Shown here one piece after another: positions 31,099-39,334 of a DNA stretch of 39,877 bases. The stretch is from Planctomycetaceae bacterium (GTDB lineage: Bacteria > Planctomycetota > Planctomycetia > Pirellulales > UBA1268). The notes below the pieces were generated by a model. It made no database searches. It was not told where the DNA came from and worked only from the letters and a program-made list of their open reading frames with translations. The stretch covers positions 1-39,877 of the forward strand of contig SXWC01000023.1 of NCBI GenBank assembly GCA_005789975.1. Reading direction: 5' to 3'. How positions within the stretch are numbered: the first letter of the stretch is position 1; every line of letters begins with the position of its first letter. A program made the translations under genes and the position numbers.

Positions 31099-32757
31099 AT
31101 GAATCTCACCGCATCCATGCATCGACATCCATACCGCTGGGCCGCTCCTGGCGACCTCAACGCCTTCTTCGGTCTGTCGATCGACAACCTCGCCGTCCTC
31201 GTGCTCACGGTGTCGCTCCTGGCGACCGTCTTCGGCTATCCGGCACAGTTCGCCCTCTCCCACCTCGTGCCGGGCACGGCGGCGGGGGTGGTGGTGGGCG
31301 ACCTGATCTTCACCTGGATGGCCTTCCGGCTCGCGAAGCGGACCGGCCGGACCGACGTGACTGCGATGCCGCTGGGCCTCGATACGCCGAGCACATTCGG
31401 GATGGTGTTTTTCGTGATCGGACCCGCCTATGCCGAGGCGGTGGCGATGGGCCTCGAGCAGGAGGCCGCGGCCCGCCACGCCTGGCACATCGGGATGTGC
31501 TCGATCGTCGCCAGCGGCTTTTTCAAGCTCGCCTGCGGGTTTGTGGCCGGGCCGATCCGCCGGCTTGTGCCGCGGGCGGCCCTGCTCGGCAGTCTGACGG
31601 CGATCGCGCTGGCACTGATCACGTTCCTGCCGCTGCTCGAGATTTTCTCCTCGCCGCTCGCGGGGCTCGTGGCGCTCGGGATCATCCTGGCGAGTCTCAC
31701 GGCGCACCTGCCGTTTCCCGGTCGGATTCCCGGGGCCCTTGCCGCGGTCGCCGTGGGAGGGCTGATCCAGTTCATCGGCCTGCGGATGGGCTGGATTCCC
31801 GATCTCGCGCACATGGCGATCGATCCTGCCGCCGCTCTCTGGCCCAGCGAGTGGCTCGCCGCCTTCCGGTGCGAATGGCTGGAGGCCTGGCCCGACACGG
31901 TGAAGTATCTGCCGATCGTGATCCCCTTCGCCCTCGGCACCGTGGTGGGTGGCATCGACTGCACCGAGAGCGCGGCGGCCGCCGGCGACGAATACGACAC
32001 GGGGAAGGTGATCGGCGTCGAGGCGATCGCGACGGTGATCGCCGGCGCCTGCGGCGGCGTGATCCAGACCACGCCCTACATCGGCCATCCGGCCTACAAG
32101 GCGATGGGAGGCCGCGCGGCCTACACCCTGATGACGGCCGTTTTCATCGGCTTCGCCGGGCTCACGGGCACGTTCGCCTACCTCTACGAAATCCTCCCGG
32201 GCCCGGCGCTCGTGCCGATCCTCGTGTTCGTCGGCCTGGAGATCACGGCCCAGAGTTTTCATGCGACACCGCAGAAGCACTATCCGGCGGTGGCATTGGC
32301 CTGCGTGCCGGCGCTTGCGGCACTCGCCAAAATCGAGACCGACAAGGTGCTGGCGGCGGGGGCGCGACCCGACGCGGCGCTCGCGCGGGAACTCTTCTCG
32401 CTGCAGATCATCTCCGCCGGCTTCATCGTGACAAGCGTGCTCTGGGCCGGCATGCTCACGGCGCTGCTCGATCGCCGACTCCGACAGGCCGCCGGATGGT
32501 GCCTGGCCGCCGCCGCATGCACGCTCTGCGGCGTGATTCACTCCCCTTTCAAGGACGGCAGTCTGTTCACGCCCTGGGCCATCGGTGAACTGCCCGTCGA
32601 AGCCACGGGCCGCGGGCCCTGGGAGCTGGCCTGCGCCTATGGGCTGCTCGCGGTGTTCTACGCCCTCTGGTCGGTGCTCCGCCCCGCCGGGACAGCGGAC
32701 GAATCGATCGTCGGCAGGCCTCCCGAGACCGCCGCGGGCCTCACCGATCGCGAGTGA
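31099..32757 (+). CDS. NCS2/AzgA-type permease
   Basis: A 552-residue integral membrane protein with about twelve to fourteen hydrophobic helices. Family hints are the early LNAFFGLSIDNLAVLVLTVS, the block TDVTAMPLGLDTPSTFGMVFF, CTESAAAAGDEYDTGKVIG, and especially GGVIQTTPYIGHPAYKAMGG, which is like the substrate-site segment of AzgA-type purine/xanthine transporters. It probably exchanges a nucleobase or related anion with protons. The substrate is not certain. A GC-rich hairpin lies directly downstream. The neighbour upstream is the GH32 gene, 112 bases away, perhaps independent. Confidence 0.85.
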   Translation: MNLTASMHRHPYRWAAPGDLNAFFGLSIDNLAVLVLTVSLLATVFGYPAQFALSHLVPGTAAGVVVGDLIFTWMAFRLAKRTGRTDVTAMPLGLDTPSTFGMVFFVIGPAYAEAVAMGLEQEAAARHAWHIGMCSIVASGFFKLACGFVAGPIRRLVPRAALLGSLTAIALALITFLPLLEIFSSPLAGLVALGIILASLTAHLPFPGRIPGALAAVAVGGLIQFIGLRMGWIPDLAHMAIDPAAALWPSEWLAAFRCEWLEAWPDTVKYLPIVIPFALGTVVGGIDCTESAAAAGDEYDTGKVIGVEAIATVIAGACGGVIQTTPYIGHPAYKAMGGRAAYTLMTAVFIGFAGLTGTFAYLYEILPGPALVPILVFVGLEITAQSFHATPQKHYPAVALACVPALAALAKIETDKVLAAGARPDAALARELFSLQIISAGFIVTSVLWAGMLTALLDRRLRQAAGWCLAAAACTLCGVIHSPFKDGSLFTPWAIGELPVEATGRGPWELACAYGLLAVFYALWSVLRPAGTADESIVGRPPETAAGLTDRE

Positions 32758-32758
32758 A

Positions 32759-32785
32759 CGCCCCGCAATCCGGGGCGGCTTCTTC
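32759..32785 (+). terminator. Probable terminator behind the permease
   Basis: A 7-bp stem (CGCCCCG, 32759-32765, with CGGGGCG, 32771-32777) around a five-base loop starts one base behind the stop codon. The tail GCTTCTTC is only partly U-rich, so termination is probable but not certain. Confidence 0.55.
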
Positions 32786-32912
32786 GGCATGCACGACCGG
32801 CGACCTGACGGCCGATGGCGGTGACGGGGTGATCACGGCTCCATCGACGCCACCTCGCCGAGCCCCGACTGGGAGAGGCCTTCGGCACTCGCGCCTCGGT
32901 TCCACCGCGGAG

Positions 32913-33965
32913 TCACTCCGCTGGGAACCGCAGGGTGAAGGGCGTTTCAGACACCACGTAGAGATACTCCTTGTTGCTGAGATGGCTGACCGTGCCGACC
33001 TTCTCGCCCCGCGGATTGTGGATCCCGATGCTCGCGCCGACATAGCGCCTGTGGTCGGTCTCGATCGTGGTCACGTGTGCCCGGCCCGCGAACAGCCCGC
33101 CGAGGAGCCGCTCCATCTCCTCACGCGTGAGATAGCCCTCGTTGCTGAAGGAGACGACGATCAGCGGCGCCCGGAGCGCCGCCAGCATCCCGGCCATGGC
33201 GTCGCGAAACCGCGGCCGCGAGTTGAACACGCTCCGCCGCTCACGGCAGTCGATCCGTTTGCAGGCCACGCCGTAGACCTCCGGCTTGTCCCAGCGGACG
33301 AGCGACTCCCAGATGTGGTAGTTGCCGAGGTAGGAATGCTGATTGTAGGGCGGATCGACATAGGCAAGATCGACGGGCGAATGCCCCGCCGCCTCGGCCG
33401 CATCGAGGTTGAGGGCGAGGCACTTCCCGCCGCGGGGTCGGGGCAGCATGTCGGGCACCCGCAACTCGAGATCGTTCGAGGCCCGCGGCGCCCACCGCTT
33501 GAGATACGCCATCTGCACGCCGGTGGTCGAGTCGACGCGGTCGGCGGCCTCCATCAAGGAGACCAGCATGACGGCCTCGAGGTCGGGGGGCAGCGACTTG
33601 CGGCAGATCATCTCCCGGATGGCATCGACCCGGGCGCCGTTCTTCGGCTGGAAGAACCGGGACCGCTCGCAGAAAGTGTGCGTGAAATAGCCGGGCGCGC
33701 CCGGCAGGGCGTTGAACTCCCTCACGAGCAGCGCCGCGGGCTCGCGGAGGTCGTCGGCATCGGCCGCCACGTAGCACTGGGCCAGCACGTGGGCATAGGA
33801 GTTGTGGTCGTTGGCGATCACGCGGTGGCCGCGTTTCTTGAGCGCATGCCCCACCCGCGAGGTTCCCGAAAAGAGGTCGAGGACCGAGCCGCCCGGGGCG
33901 GCCGTCGCGATGGTGTCGGTGATCAGGCCGAGGAGTGCCCGCTTGGAGCCGAGGTACTTGATCAT
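32913..33965 (-). CDS. DNA adenine (N6) methylase, D12-class
   Basis: A 350-residue protein. It starts MIKYLGSKR and has the SAM motif I as DLFSGTSRVG (30-39), and the catalytic motif IV is DPPY at residues 204-207 (VDPPYNQHSYLGNY). These are the marks of a class D12 (Dam-like) adenine methyltransferase. The target sequence is unknown. No restriction endonuclease is adjacent, so it is an orphan or a solitary regulator, or its partner is elsewhere. The frame is open upstream for about 45 more residues, but these are low-complexity and no Shine-Dalgarno sequence is seen; MIKYLG is the canonical start. It converges on the permease gene. Confidence 0.88.
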   Translation of the reverse strand: MIKYLGSKRALLGLITDTIATAAPGGSVLDLFSGTSRVGHALKKRGHRVIANDHNSYAHVLAQCYVAADADDLREPAALLVREFNALPGAPGYFTHTFCERSRFFQPKNGARVDAIREMICRKSLPPDLEAVMLVSLMEAADRVDSTTGVQMAYLKRWAPRASNDLELRVPDMLPRPRGGKCLALNLDAAEAAGHSPVDLAYVDPPYNQHSYLGNYHIWESLVRWDKPEVYGVACKRIDCRERRSVFNSRPRFRDAMAGMLAALRAPLIVVSFSNEGYLTREEMERLLGGLFAGRAHVTTIETDHRRYVGASIGIHNPRGEKVGTVSHLSNKEYLYVVSETPFTLRFPAE

Positions 33966-34125
33966 CGCCGCTTTGTCCGCCGGGGAGAGCTCGCATCGCC
34001 CGTGGTGATATGCCGTTTCGGAGGGGACAGAAGTCTCGTCGTGTCGGGCCGCGGCGGCCCCAGGCTCCTCGGACGGTCGCCCACCACCTCGCCCGCCGCT
34101 GCCCACCCGGCAACTCGCCGCGCGG

Positions 34126-36102
34126 TCACGATCCGGAGTGACCGGGACGCCGGGGCCGATAGCCCACGCTTCGCCGCTGCCGCCCCTGCTTCCGCGGCCC
34201 GCCGCGGATGTGGTCGCCGGAAGTCTGGTCGGTGAAGGCCCTGGTCGCTTCGCTTCGCTTGCGGTCGAGCGCCTCCCGCGGGGGCTGGGCGGGGATCAGG
34301 CAGTCGCAGCCCGAGCCGATCAGATCCTGCCGGCCGGCCTGCTCCAGCGCGCGGCGGACCTCGAAATAGTTCTCCGGCTTGAAGAACTGCAAGAGCGCCT
34401 TTTGCATCCGGCGGTCACGGAGGCCCTTCGTGACCGTCACCGGCTGCTTCGTCATCGGGTCGAGGCCCGTGTGATACATGCAGGCGGCGATGTCGAACGG
34501 GCTGGGGATGAAGTCCTGCACCTGATCGGGTTTGTAGCTGTTGCGCTTGAGGAAGATGGCCAGTTCGATCATCTGCTCCATGCCGCTGCCCGGATGGCTG
34601 GCGATGAAGTAGGGGACGGTGTACTGCTTCTTGCCGACGCGACGGCTCGCCGCCTTGAAAGCCTTGTCGAACTCGAGGAAGTCGTCGGCCGATGGCTTCT
34701 TCATCAGACTGAGCACCTCGGGATCGGTGTGCTCCGGGGCCACCTTCAAGTGGCCGCCGACATGGTGCTCGGCGAGTTCCTGGAGATACTCGGGATCGCG
34801 GCGGGCCAGATCCATCCGCACCCCGCTGGCGACGAGCACCCGCTTCACCCCCGCGACGCTGCGGGCCTCCCGCATCACCTCCTTGAGCGGGCCGTGATCG
34901 GTGCCGAGGAGCTTGCAGACGGTGGGATGAACGCAGGAGAGCCGGCGGCACTTCGCCTCGACCTCGGGCCGCGTGCACCGCATCTGATACATGTTGGCCG
35001 TCGGCCCGCCGATGTCGGAGACGGTGCCCTTGAAGCCGGGCTGGGCCGCGATCAGCCTGATCTCGCTGATGATCGACTCCCGCGAGCGGCTCTGGATGAT
35101 CCGTCCCTCGTGGGCCGTGATCGAGCAGAACGTGCAACCCCCGAAGCAGCCCCGCATGATCTGCACGCTGTTTTCCACGACCTCGAAGGCGGGGATCCGT
35201 GCGCTGCCGTAGGAGGGATGCGGCCGACGGGTGAAGGGCAGCCCGTAGACCTGATCCATTTCGTGCTGCTCGAGGGGCAGGGCGGGCGGATTGATCACCA
35301 CCGCCTCGCGGCCGTGCCGCTGCACGAGCCGGCGGGCGTTGTGGGGGTTGGTCTCGAGGTGGGAGATCCGCGTCATCTCGCAGAAGGCGAGCGGGTCGGT
35401 CGAGACGGCCTCGTAGGGAGGCAGTTCGAGCGTGTCGTCGCCCAGCGGTGGCGGCTCGCTGGCGCCGAGGCGGTAGGCCACGCCGCGAAGATCGCGGAGG
35501 TCCTTCGGCGACTTCCCCGCGTCGAGCCCCCGCGCGATCTCGAGCACGGTCCGCTCCCCCATGCCGTAGGCGATCAGGTCGGCCTTGGAATCGAGCAGGA
35601 TCGACCGGCGGACGGTATCGCTCCAGTAGTCGTAGTGGGCGATCCGGCGAAGGCTCGCCTCGACGCCGCCGGCCACCACGGGCACGCCGGGAAACGCCTC
35701 TCGCGACCGCTGGCAGTAGGCGAGCGTGGCCCGGTCGGGCCGGCGGCCGATTTCGCCACCGGGCGAATAGGCGTCGTCGTTACGGACCTTCCGGTTGGCC
35801 GTGTAGTGGTTGATCCTCGAGTCCATGGTGCCGGCCGACACGCCGAAGAAGAGTCGCGGTCGGCCAAACTGCCGCCAGGCCTCGCAGTTGCTCCAGTCGG
35901 GCTGGGCGAGCACGGCCACGCGGAAGCCCGCCGCCTCGAGCAGCCGGGCGATCAGGCCGTTGGCGAAGCTCGGATGATCGACGTAGGCGTCGCCGCTCAC
36001 GAGCAGGACGTCGATCGATTCCCAGCCGCGGGCGAGCATCTCTGCTCGCGATGCCGGCGGAGGCGGGCAGGGGGTCGGCGGTGGCGTGATGGGGAGCGTC
36101 AT
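34126..36102 (-). CDS. YgiQ-family radical SAM protein
   Basis: A 658-residue radical SAM protein. The cluster cysteines are C319, C323 and C326 in [12 protein letters not shown]. The first 300 residues contain the YgiQ N-terminal domain: [52 protein letters not shown] and [18 protein letters not shown]. The C-terminal half has [24 protein letters not shown] and the late [16 protein letters not shown]. The family is common in bacteria and the reaction is unknown. The last 70 residues are basic and low in complexity. GAGG shortly before the ATG at 36102 supports the start. Confidence 0.93.
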   Translation of the reverse strand: MTLPITPPPTPCPPPPASRAEMLARGWESIDVLLVSGDAYVDHPSFANGLIARLLEAAGFRVAVLAQPDWSNCEAWRQFGRPRLFFGVSAGTMDSRINHYTANRKVRNDDAYSPGGEIGRRPDRATLAYCQRSREAFPGVPVVAGGVEASLRRIAHYDYWSDTVRRSILLDSKADLIAYGMGERTVLEIARGLDAGKSPKDLRDLRGVAYRLGASEPPPLGDDTLELPPYEAVSTDPLAFCEMTRISHLETNPHNARRLVQRHGREAVVINPPALPLEQHEMDQVYGLPFTRRPHPSYGSARIPAFEVVENSVQIMRGCFGGCTFCSITAHEGRIIQSRSRESIISEIRLIAAQPGFKGTVSDIGGPTANMYQMRCTRPEVEAKCRRLSCVHPTVCKLLGTDHGPLKEVMREARSVAGVKRVLVASGVRMDLARRDPEYLQELAEHHVGGHLKVAPEHTDPEVLSLMKKPSADDFLEFDKAFKAASRRVGKKQYTVPYFIASHPGSGMEQMIELAIFLKRNSYKPDQVQDFIPSPFDIAACMYHTGLDPMTKQPVTVTKGLRDRRMQKALLQFFKPENYFEVRRALEQAGRQDLIGSGCDCLIPAQPPREALDRKRSEATRAFTDQTSGDHIRGGPRKQGRQRRSVGYRPRRPGHSGS

Positions 36103-36147
36103 GGGAGGCCCTCAATCCTACCCCCGCGACGGCGGTCGGCTGCCGGC

Positions 36148-36156
36148 TGGTATATT
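36148..36156 (+). promoter_or_regulatory. Extended -10 promoter element of the PDZ gene
   Basis: TGG directly before TATATT forms an extended -10 motif (TGnTATATT), with the start site expected near 36163. A ribosome-binding site GGAGG follows at 36168-36172. There is no good -35 box, which is usual with an extended -10. TATATT stands out in such GC-rich DNA. Confidence 0.55.
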
Positions 36157-36176
36157 CGGCACGATCCGGAGGTTTC

Positions 36177-37163
36177 ATGCCCGCCACCGCAGCCGCCTGG
36201 CCGATGCCGCCCGCCGCCTGGGCGTGCCTCTGCGGCTGCCTGCTCCCTGCCGCCGCGGCCCAGCCGGCTCCCCCCGAAATCGCCGCGTTGGTCGAGCAGC
36301 TCGGCGCACCGCAGTTTGCGCGGCGCGAGGCGGCCGGCCGGAGCCTCGTCGAGGTGGGTCGGCCCGCCATGGGCCCGCTCGCCGAGGCGATTCTCAAGGG
36401 CGATTTCGAGGTCGCCAGCCGCGGCGTGGGGATTGTCGGGGAGATGCTCGCGTCCGACGACGAGGAGCTGGTCACCGCGGCCGAAGCGTGCCTCGCCGGG
36501 ATCGCTGCCCACGAAGGGTCACCCGCCTCGCGGTTGGCCGCAGCCGCCCTGGAGTTTCATGCGATCGGCATGGCGACCGCCGCCCGCGAACGGCTCGAGT
36601 CGGCGGGGGCCGTGTTTCGGGAACGGCCGGCCGTCGAGGGCCGCGGGCTGGAAGTCGAGGTCAACACGGCTTGGAGGGGAACGCCGGCCGACTTTCACCA
36701 GCTCGCGCGGCTGCGGGGGCTCACCGGCGTGCGGGTGTATGGGGTGCCCGTCGATGATGCGACGCTTGCCGTGCTTGCGGAGCTGAAAACGGTCACGCGG
36801 ATCGAGCTCTTCGGCACCGGTGCGGGGCGGGAGGCGGCCGGAATGCTCGCCGAAAAGCTCCCTGACGCGCGGATCGACGTGCGGAAAGGGGGCAAACTCG
36901 GCGTCAGCTCGCGGGTGCGCGGCGGTCCCTGCGAGGTCGGCACCGTGGAGCCGGGCTCCGCCGCCGATCAGGCCGGCCTGCGGAGCGGCGATGTCGTGCT
37001 CGCCGTTGACGGCGAGCCGGTGGGGAGCTTCGATGCCCTGACGGCACGGCTCGCCGATGCGGCCCCCGGCGAGGTGGTGAGGCTCGCGATCGCGCGGCGG
37101 GGAGGAAAGGCCGATGGGGAGCCGGAGCGGCTGACGTGCGAAGTGCGGCTCGACGCCTGGTGA
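36177..37163 (+). CDS. Secreted PDZ domain protein
   Basis: A 328-residue exported protein (signal peptide to about residue 28). The middle part has helical-repeat features (IAALVEQLGAPQFARREAAGRSLVEVG; LAEAILKGDFEVASRGVGI), which resemble a HEAT-like start. Residues about 175-235 hold an LRR-like stretch (LRGLTGVRVYGVPVDDATLAVL). The C-terminal 90 residues are a PDZ domain: GPCEVGTVEPGSAADQAGLRSGDVVLAVDGEPVGS. PDZ domains usually bind peptide C-termini; no protease motif is seen. GGAGG six bases before the ATG fits. cysC follows after 45 bases. Confidence 0.85.
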   Translation: MPATAAAWPMPPAAWACLCGCLLPAAAAQPAPPEIAALVEQLGAPQFARREAAGRSLVEVGRPAMGPLAEAILKGDFEVASRGVGIVGEMLASDDEELVTAAEACLAGIAAHEGSPASRLAAAALEFHAIGMATAARERLESAGAVFRERPAVEGRGLEVEVNTAWRGTPADFHQLARLRGLTGVRVYGVPVDDATLAVLAELKTVTRIELFGTGAGREAAGMLAEKLPDARIDVRKGGKLGVSSRVRGGPCEVGTVEPGSAADQAGLRSGDVVLAVDGEPVGSFDALTARLADAAPGEVVRLAIARRGGKADGEPERLTCEVRLDAW

Positions 37164-37208
37164 GGCGCAGGCCGGCCGGAGTGGGATGACGATCACGTGG
37201 AGGAGTGC

Positions 37209-37898
37209 ATGGTCGAGGAAAAGAAAAACGCAGAAGTCGTCGATGTCCGCTGGCACGCCCACGCCGTCAGCCGGGCCGACCGGGAGCAGGCGGCGGGGCA
37301 CAGGGGCTGCGTGCTTTGGTTCACGGGTCTCTCCGGCTGCGGCAAGAGCACGCTGGCCAACTGCATCGACCGGAAGCTCCACGACCGCGGCTGCCGCACG
37401 TTCGTGCTGGACGGCGACAATGTCCGCCACGGGCTGAGCGCCTCGCCGGCCCTGCTTGTGGAGCGGCACGGGGAGGAGTTCGCCGCGAGGTTCGGGCTCG
37501 GGTTCGGCCCGGCCGATCGCGAGGAGAACATCCGGAGGATCGGCTCCGTGGCCGAGCTCTTCTCCCAGGCGGGGATCATCACGCTGACGGCTTTCGTCAG
37601 CCCCTACCGCCGTGATCGCGACGCCGTGCGTCGCCTGCTTCCCGCGGGCGACTTCATCGAGGTCTTCGTCAAAGCGCCGCTCGAGGTCTGCGAGGGCCGC
37701 GATCCGAAGGGGCTCTACAAGAAAGCCCGTGCCGGCGAGATCAAGAGCTTTACAGGAATCGACGATCCCTACGAGGAGCCTGCCGCGGCCGAAATCGTCG
37801 TCGATTCCGCAACGAAGACGCCCGACCAACTCGCCGACGAAGTGATCGCGTGGCTCGAACGAGCCGGCACGATCCCGCGACGCATCAGCCCTTCTTGA
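37209..37898 (+). CDS. cysC: Adenylylsulfate kinase CysC
   Basis: A 229-residue kinase that phosphorylates APS to PAPS. Walker A is GLSGCGKST (40-48), then [43 protein letters not shown] and [22 protein letters not shown]. Between DNVRHGL and [10 protein letters not shown] there is an insertion of about 16 residues compared with E. coli CysC, which I believe is common to related bacteria. GGAGGAG (37199-37205) fixes the start at 37209; an upstream GTG at 37197 is less likely. PAPS could feed the sulfotransferase at 6695-7417. It overlaps the end of the next, convergent gene by 14 bases. Confidence 0.92.
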   Translation: MVEEKKNAEVVDVRWHAHAVSRADREQAAGHRGCVLWFTGLSGCGKSTLANCIDRKLHDRGCRTFVLDGDNVRHGLSASPALLVERHGEEFAARFGLGFGPADREENIRRIGSVAELFSQAGIITLTAFVSPYRRDRDAVRRLLPAGDFIEVFVKAPLEVCEGRDPKGLYKKARAGEIKSFTGIDDPYEEPAAAEIVVDSATKTPDQLADEVIAWLERAGTIPRRISPS

Positions 37899-38121
37899 TC
37901 CACCAGTGGTTCTGCTTCATCTCCTTCGCGGGGCATTTTGCGAAGGCGGGGGGCGAGTTGCCCTGGTACTGCTGATGGCACCAGTTGCACTCCCAGAGGC
38001 CCGCGAGGGCCGAGGCCTGCCTGGCGCCCATGCCCCAGGCGACCGCGAGGCAGATCGAGAGGGTGATCAGTCCGGCGGCACGGCGACGTTCACGAACAGG
38101 CACACGCTCGTGGAGGGGCAT
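37885..38121 (-). CDS. Small secreted or membrane-anchored CxxCH protein
   Basis: A 78-residue protein. After a basic N-terminus ([15 protein letters not shown]) a hydrophobic stretch (about 17-38) acts as a signal or anchor. The exported part is about 40 residues and contains CNWCHQQ, a CXXCH motif, then another Cys (AKCPAKE) and the end [12 protein letters not shown] precedes the start at 38121. CXXCH is the heme c attachment motif, but the protein is very short for a cytochrome c and a zinc- or structural site is also possible. The gene overlaps cysC by 14 bases at its 3' end. The function is unknown. Confidence 0.7.
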   Translation of the reverse strand: MPLHERVPVRERRRAAGLITLSICLAVAWGMGARQASALAGLWECNWCHQQYQGNSPPAFAKCPAKEMKQNHWWIKKG

Positions 38122-38220
38122 GGCGAAGGCTCCGGGGGAGAATTAAACACGCGGGGCGCACGCGGGGCGGCACCCGCCCGACGGGGAGGATTCTACCACC
38201 TTCTCTGCCGGGCCCGCAAC

Positions 38221-38745
38221 TCACCGCGGGCCGACGAGTTCGACGATGTTGCCGTCGGGGTCGCGGACGCAGGTCAGGCTCATGCCCTTGGCGATCGAAT
38301 CGGGGAGCGTGACCGGGCTCTTTGCGATCGGCTTCACACCGATTTTCGCGAGCCGGGCCAGGGCGGCGTCGGTATCGGCGACCACGATCGTGAGGTAGCG
38401 GAAGCCGGTGTGCGAATGAATGAACTCAGTGTCGCCCGACCGTGGTGAGGTGCCCTCGATCTGCATCAGCTTGAGTTTCGTGGCGGTGTCCCCTTCGCCG
38501 AGGACGAGCACGCGGACGTCCAGGGGCTTGGCGTCGGTGAGCCCGGCATCGGCGGCGAGGGCCGCCGCCACTTGAAATCCGCCGGCCTCCTTGAAGCCGA
38601 TGCCCTCGGTGTAGAAGCGGACGCTTTTACCGAGGTCGGAGACGACGCACCCCAGATCGATCGTCGTTCGCGGAAAGGCTGCGGTCTCGGCTGCGGCGAG
38701 GGGCAGGGCGGAGAGGAGCAGGCAGGTGAGAACGAGGCGGTGCAT
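38221..38745 (-). CDS. Secreted VOC (glyoxalase-like) domain protein
   Basis: A 174-residue protein with a signal peptide (1 to about 19). The rest is a VOC fold: TTIDLGCVVSDLGKSVRFYTE, the edge LKLMQIEG, a middle TGFRYLTIVVAD and the C-terminal GMSLTCVRDPDGNIVELVGP. Typical VOC members bind a metal with His/Glu residues; the last block with D-P-D-G-N-I-V-E-L is the best match. Exported versions are not rare in planctomycetes. The substrate is unknown. The start at 38745 follows from the signal peptide. Confidence 0.85.
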   Translation of the reverse strand: MHRLVLTCLLLSALPLAAAETAAFPRTTIDLGCVVSDLGKSVRFYTEGIGFKEAGGFQVAAALAADAGLTDAKPLDVRVLVLGEGDTATKLKLMQIEGTSPRSGDTEFIHSHTGFRYLTIVVADTDAALARLAKIGVKPIAKSPVTLPDSIAKGMSLTCVRDPDGNIVELVGPR

Positions 38746-38889
38746 GGACGGGGCTCCTGGGTGTGAGATATGTCGAGCATCATACCCGCGGGGCCGGTGC
38801 TGCCACGGCTCTTTCCACGGGTCGCGTGCAGTTCGACCAGGGCAAGGCCGTTCGGCACGGCACGTGCGAGCCGGGTCTTGTCTCGCGTG

Positions 38890-39173
38890 GCTCGGGGCTC
38901 CCCGTGCCTCGACGCCGGACGTCCACGGATGCCATCGTGGCAATCCTTGGTCAACTCGCCCAACGTGCTCGGGGCTCCCCGTGCCCCGACGCCGGACGTC
39001 CACGGATGCCATCGTGGCAATCCTTGGTCAACTCGCCCAACGTGCTCGGGGCTCCCCGTGCCCCGACGCCGGACGTTCACGGATGCCATCGTGGTAATCC
39101 TTGGTCAACTCGCCCAACGTGCTCGGGGCTCCCCGTGCCCCGACGCCGGACGTTCACGGATGCCATCGTGGCA
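38890..39173 (+). repeat. 77-bp tandem repeat array, 3.7 copies
   Basis: Copies lie at 38890-38966, 38967-39043, 39044-39120 and a partial one at 39121-39173, with a few point differences between them. Each copy contains the palindrome CGGGGCTCCCCG and an inverted pair around GATGCCATCGTGGCA. In the last copy this becomes a perfect 9-bp hairpin (39157-39165 with 39169-39177). Because 77 is not a multiple of three, the reading frames seen in it rotate from copy to copy and it is not coding. It is neither a CRISPR nor a recognisable RNA gene. The flanking 38746-38889 and 39174-39297 hold nothing that I recognise. Confidence 0.93.
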
Positions 39174-39297
39174 TCCGCTCTCTGCATGTCCGCTGCGCTT
39201 CGCCATCCTGGCTTCGCTTGCTTCCATAGCCCGGCTCCCGGGGCACGGGCAGCCCCTCGCTGAGTTCGTGCCGGGATGGCGGGCCGATTCCCGGCAA

Positions 39298-39328
39298 GGC
39301 TGCACGGACCATGGATGGCCGTGCAGCC
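39298..39328 (-). terminator. Hairpin behind the sigma factor gene
   Basis: A perfect 10-bp stem GGCTGCACGG/CCGTGCAGCC (39298-39307 with 39319-39328) around an 11-base loop lies six bases after the sigma factor stop on the minus strand. There is no U-tract, so it may be a Rho-dependent or processing end. Confidence 0.5.
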
Positions 39329-39334
39329 GTATAT

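Noticed and set aside
31078..32790. Minus-strand frame of 570 codons antisense to the permease
   Set aside because: Arg/Gly/His-rich composition without family match; the plus strand shows a regular membrane protein.
36519..37829. Minus-strand frame antisense to the PDZ and cysC genes
   Set aside because: Crosses two real genes and has no recognisable domain or start site.
38890..39173. 77-bp array as a CRISPR
   Set aside because: The repeats are directly adjacent with no unique spacers, and no cas gene is near.
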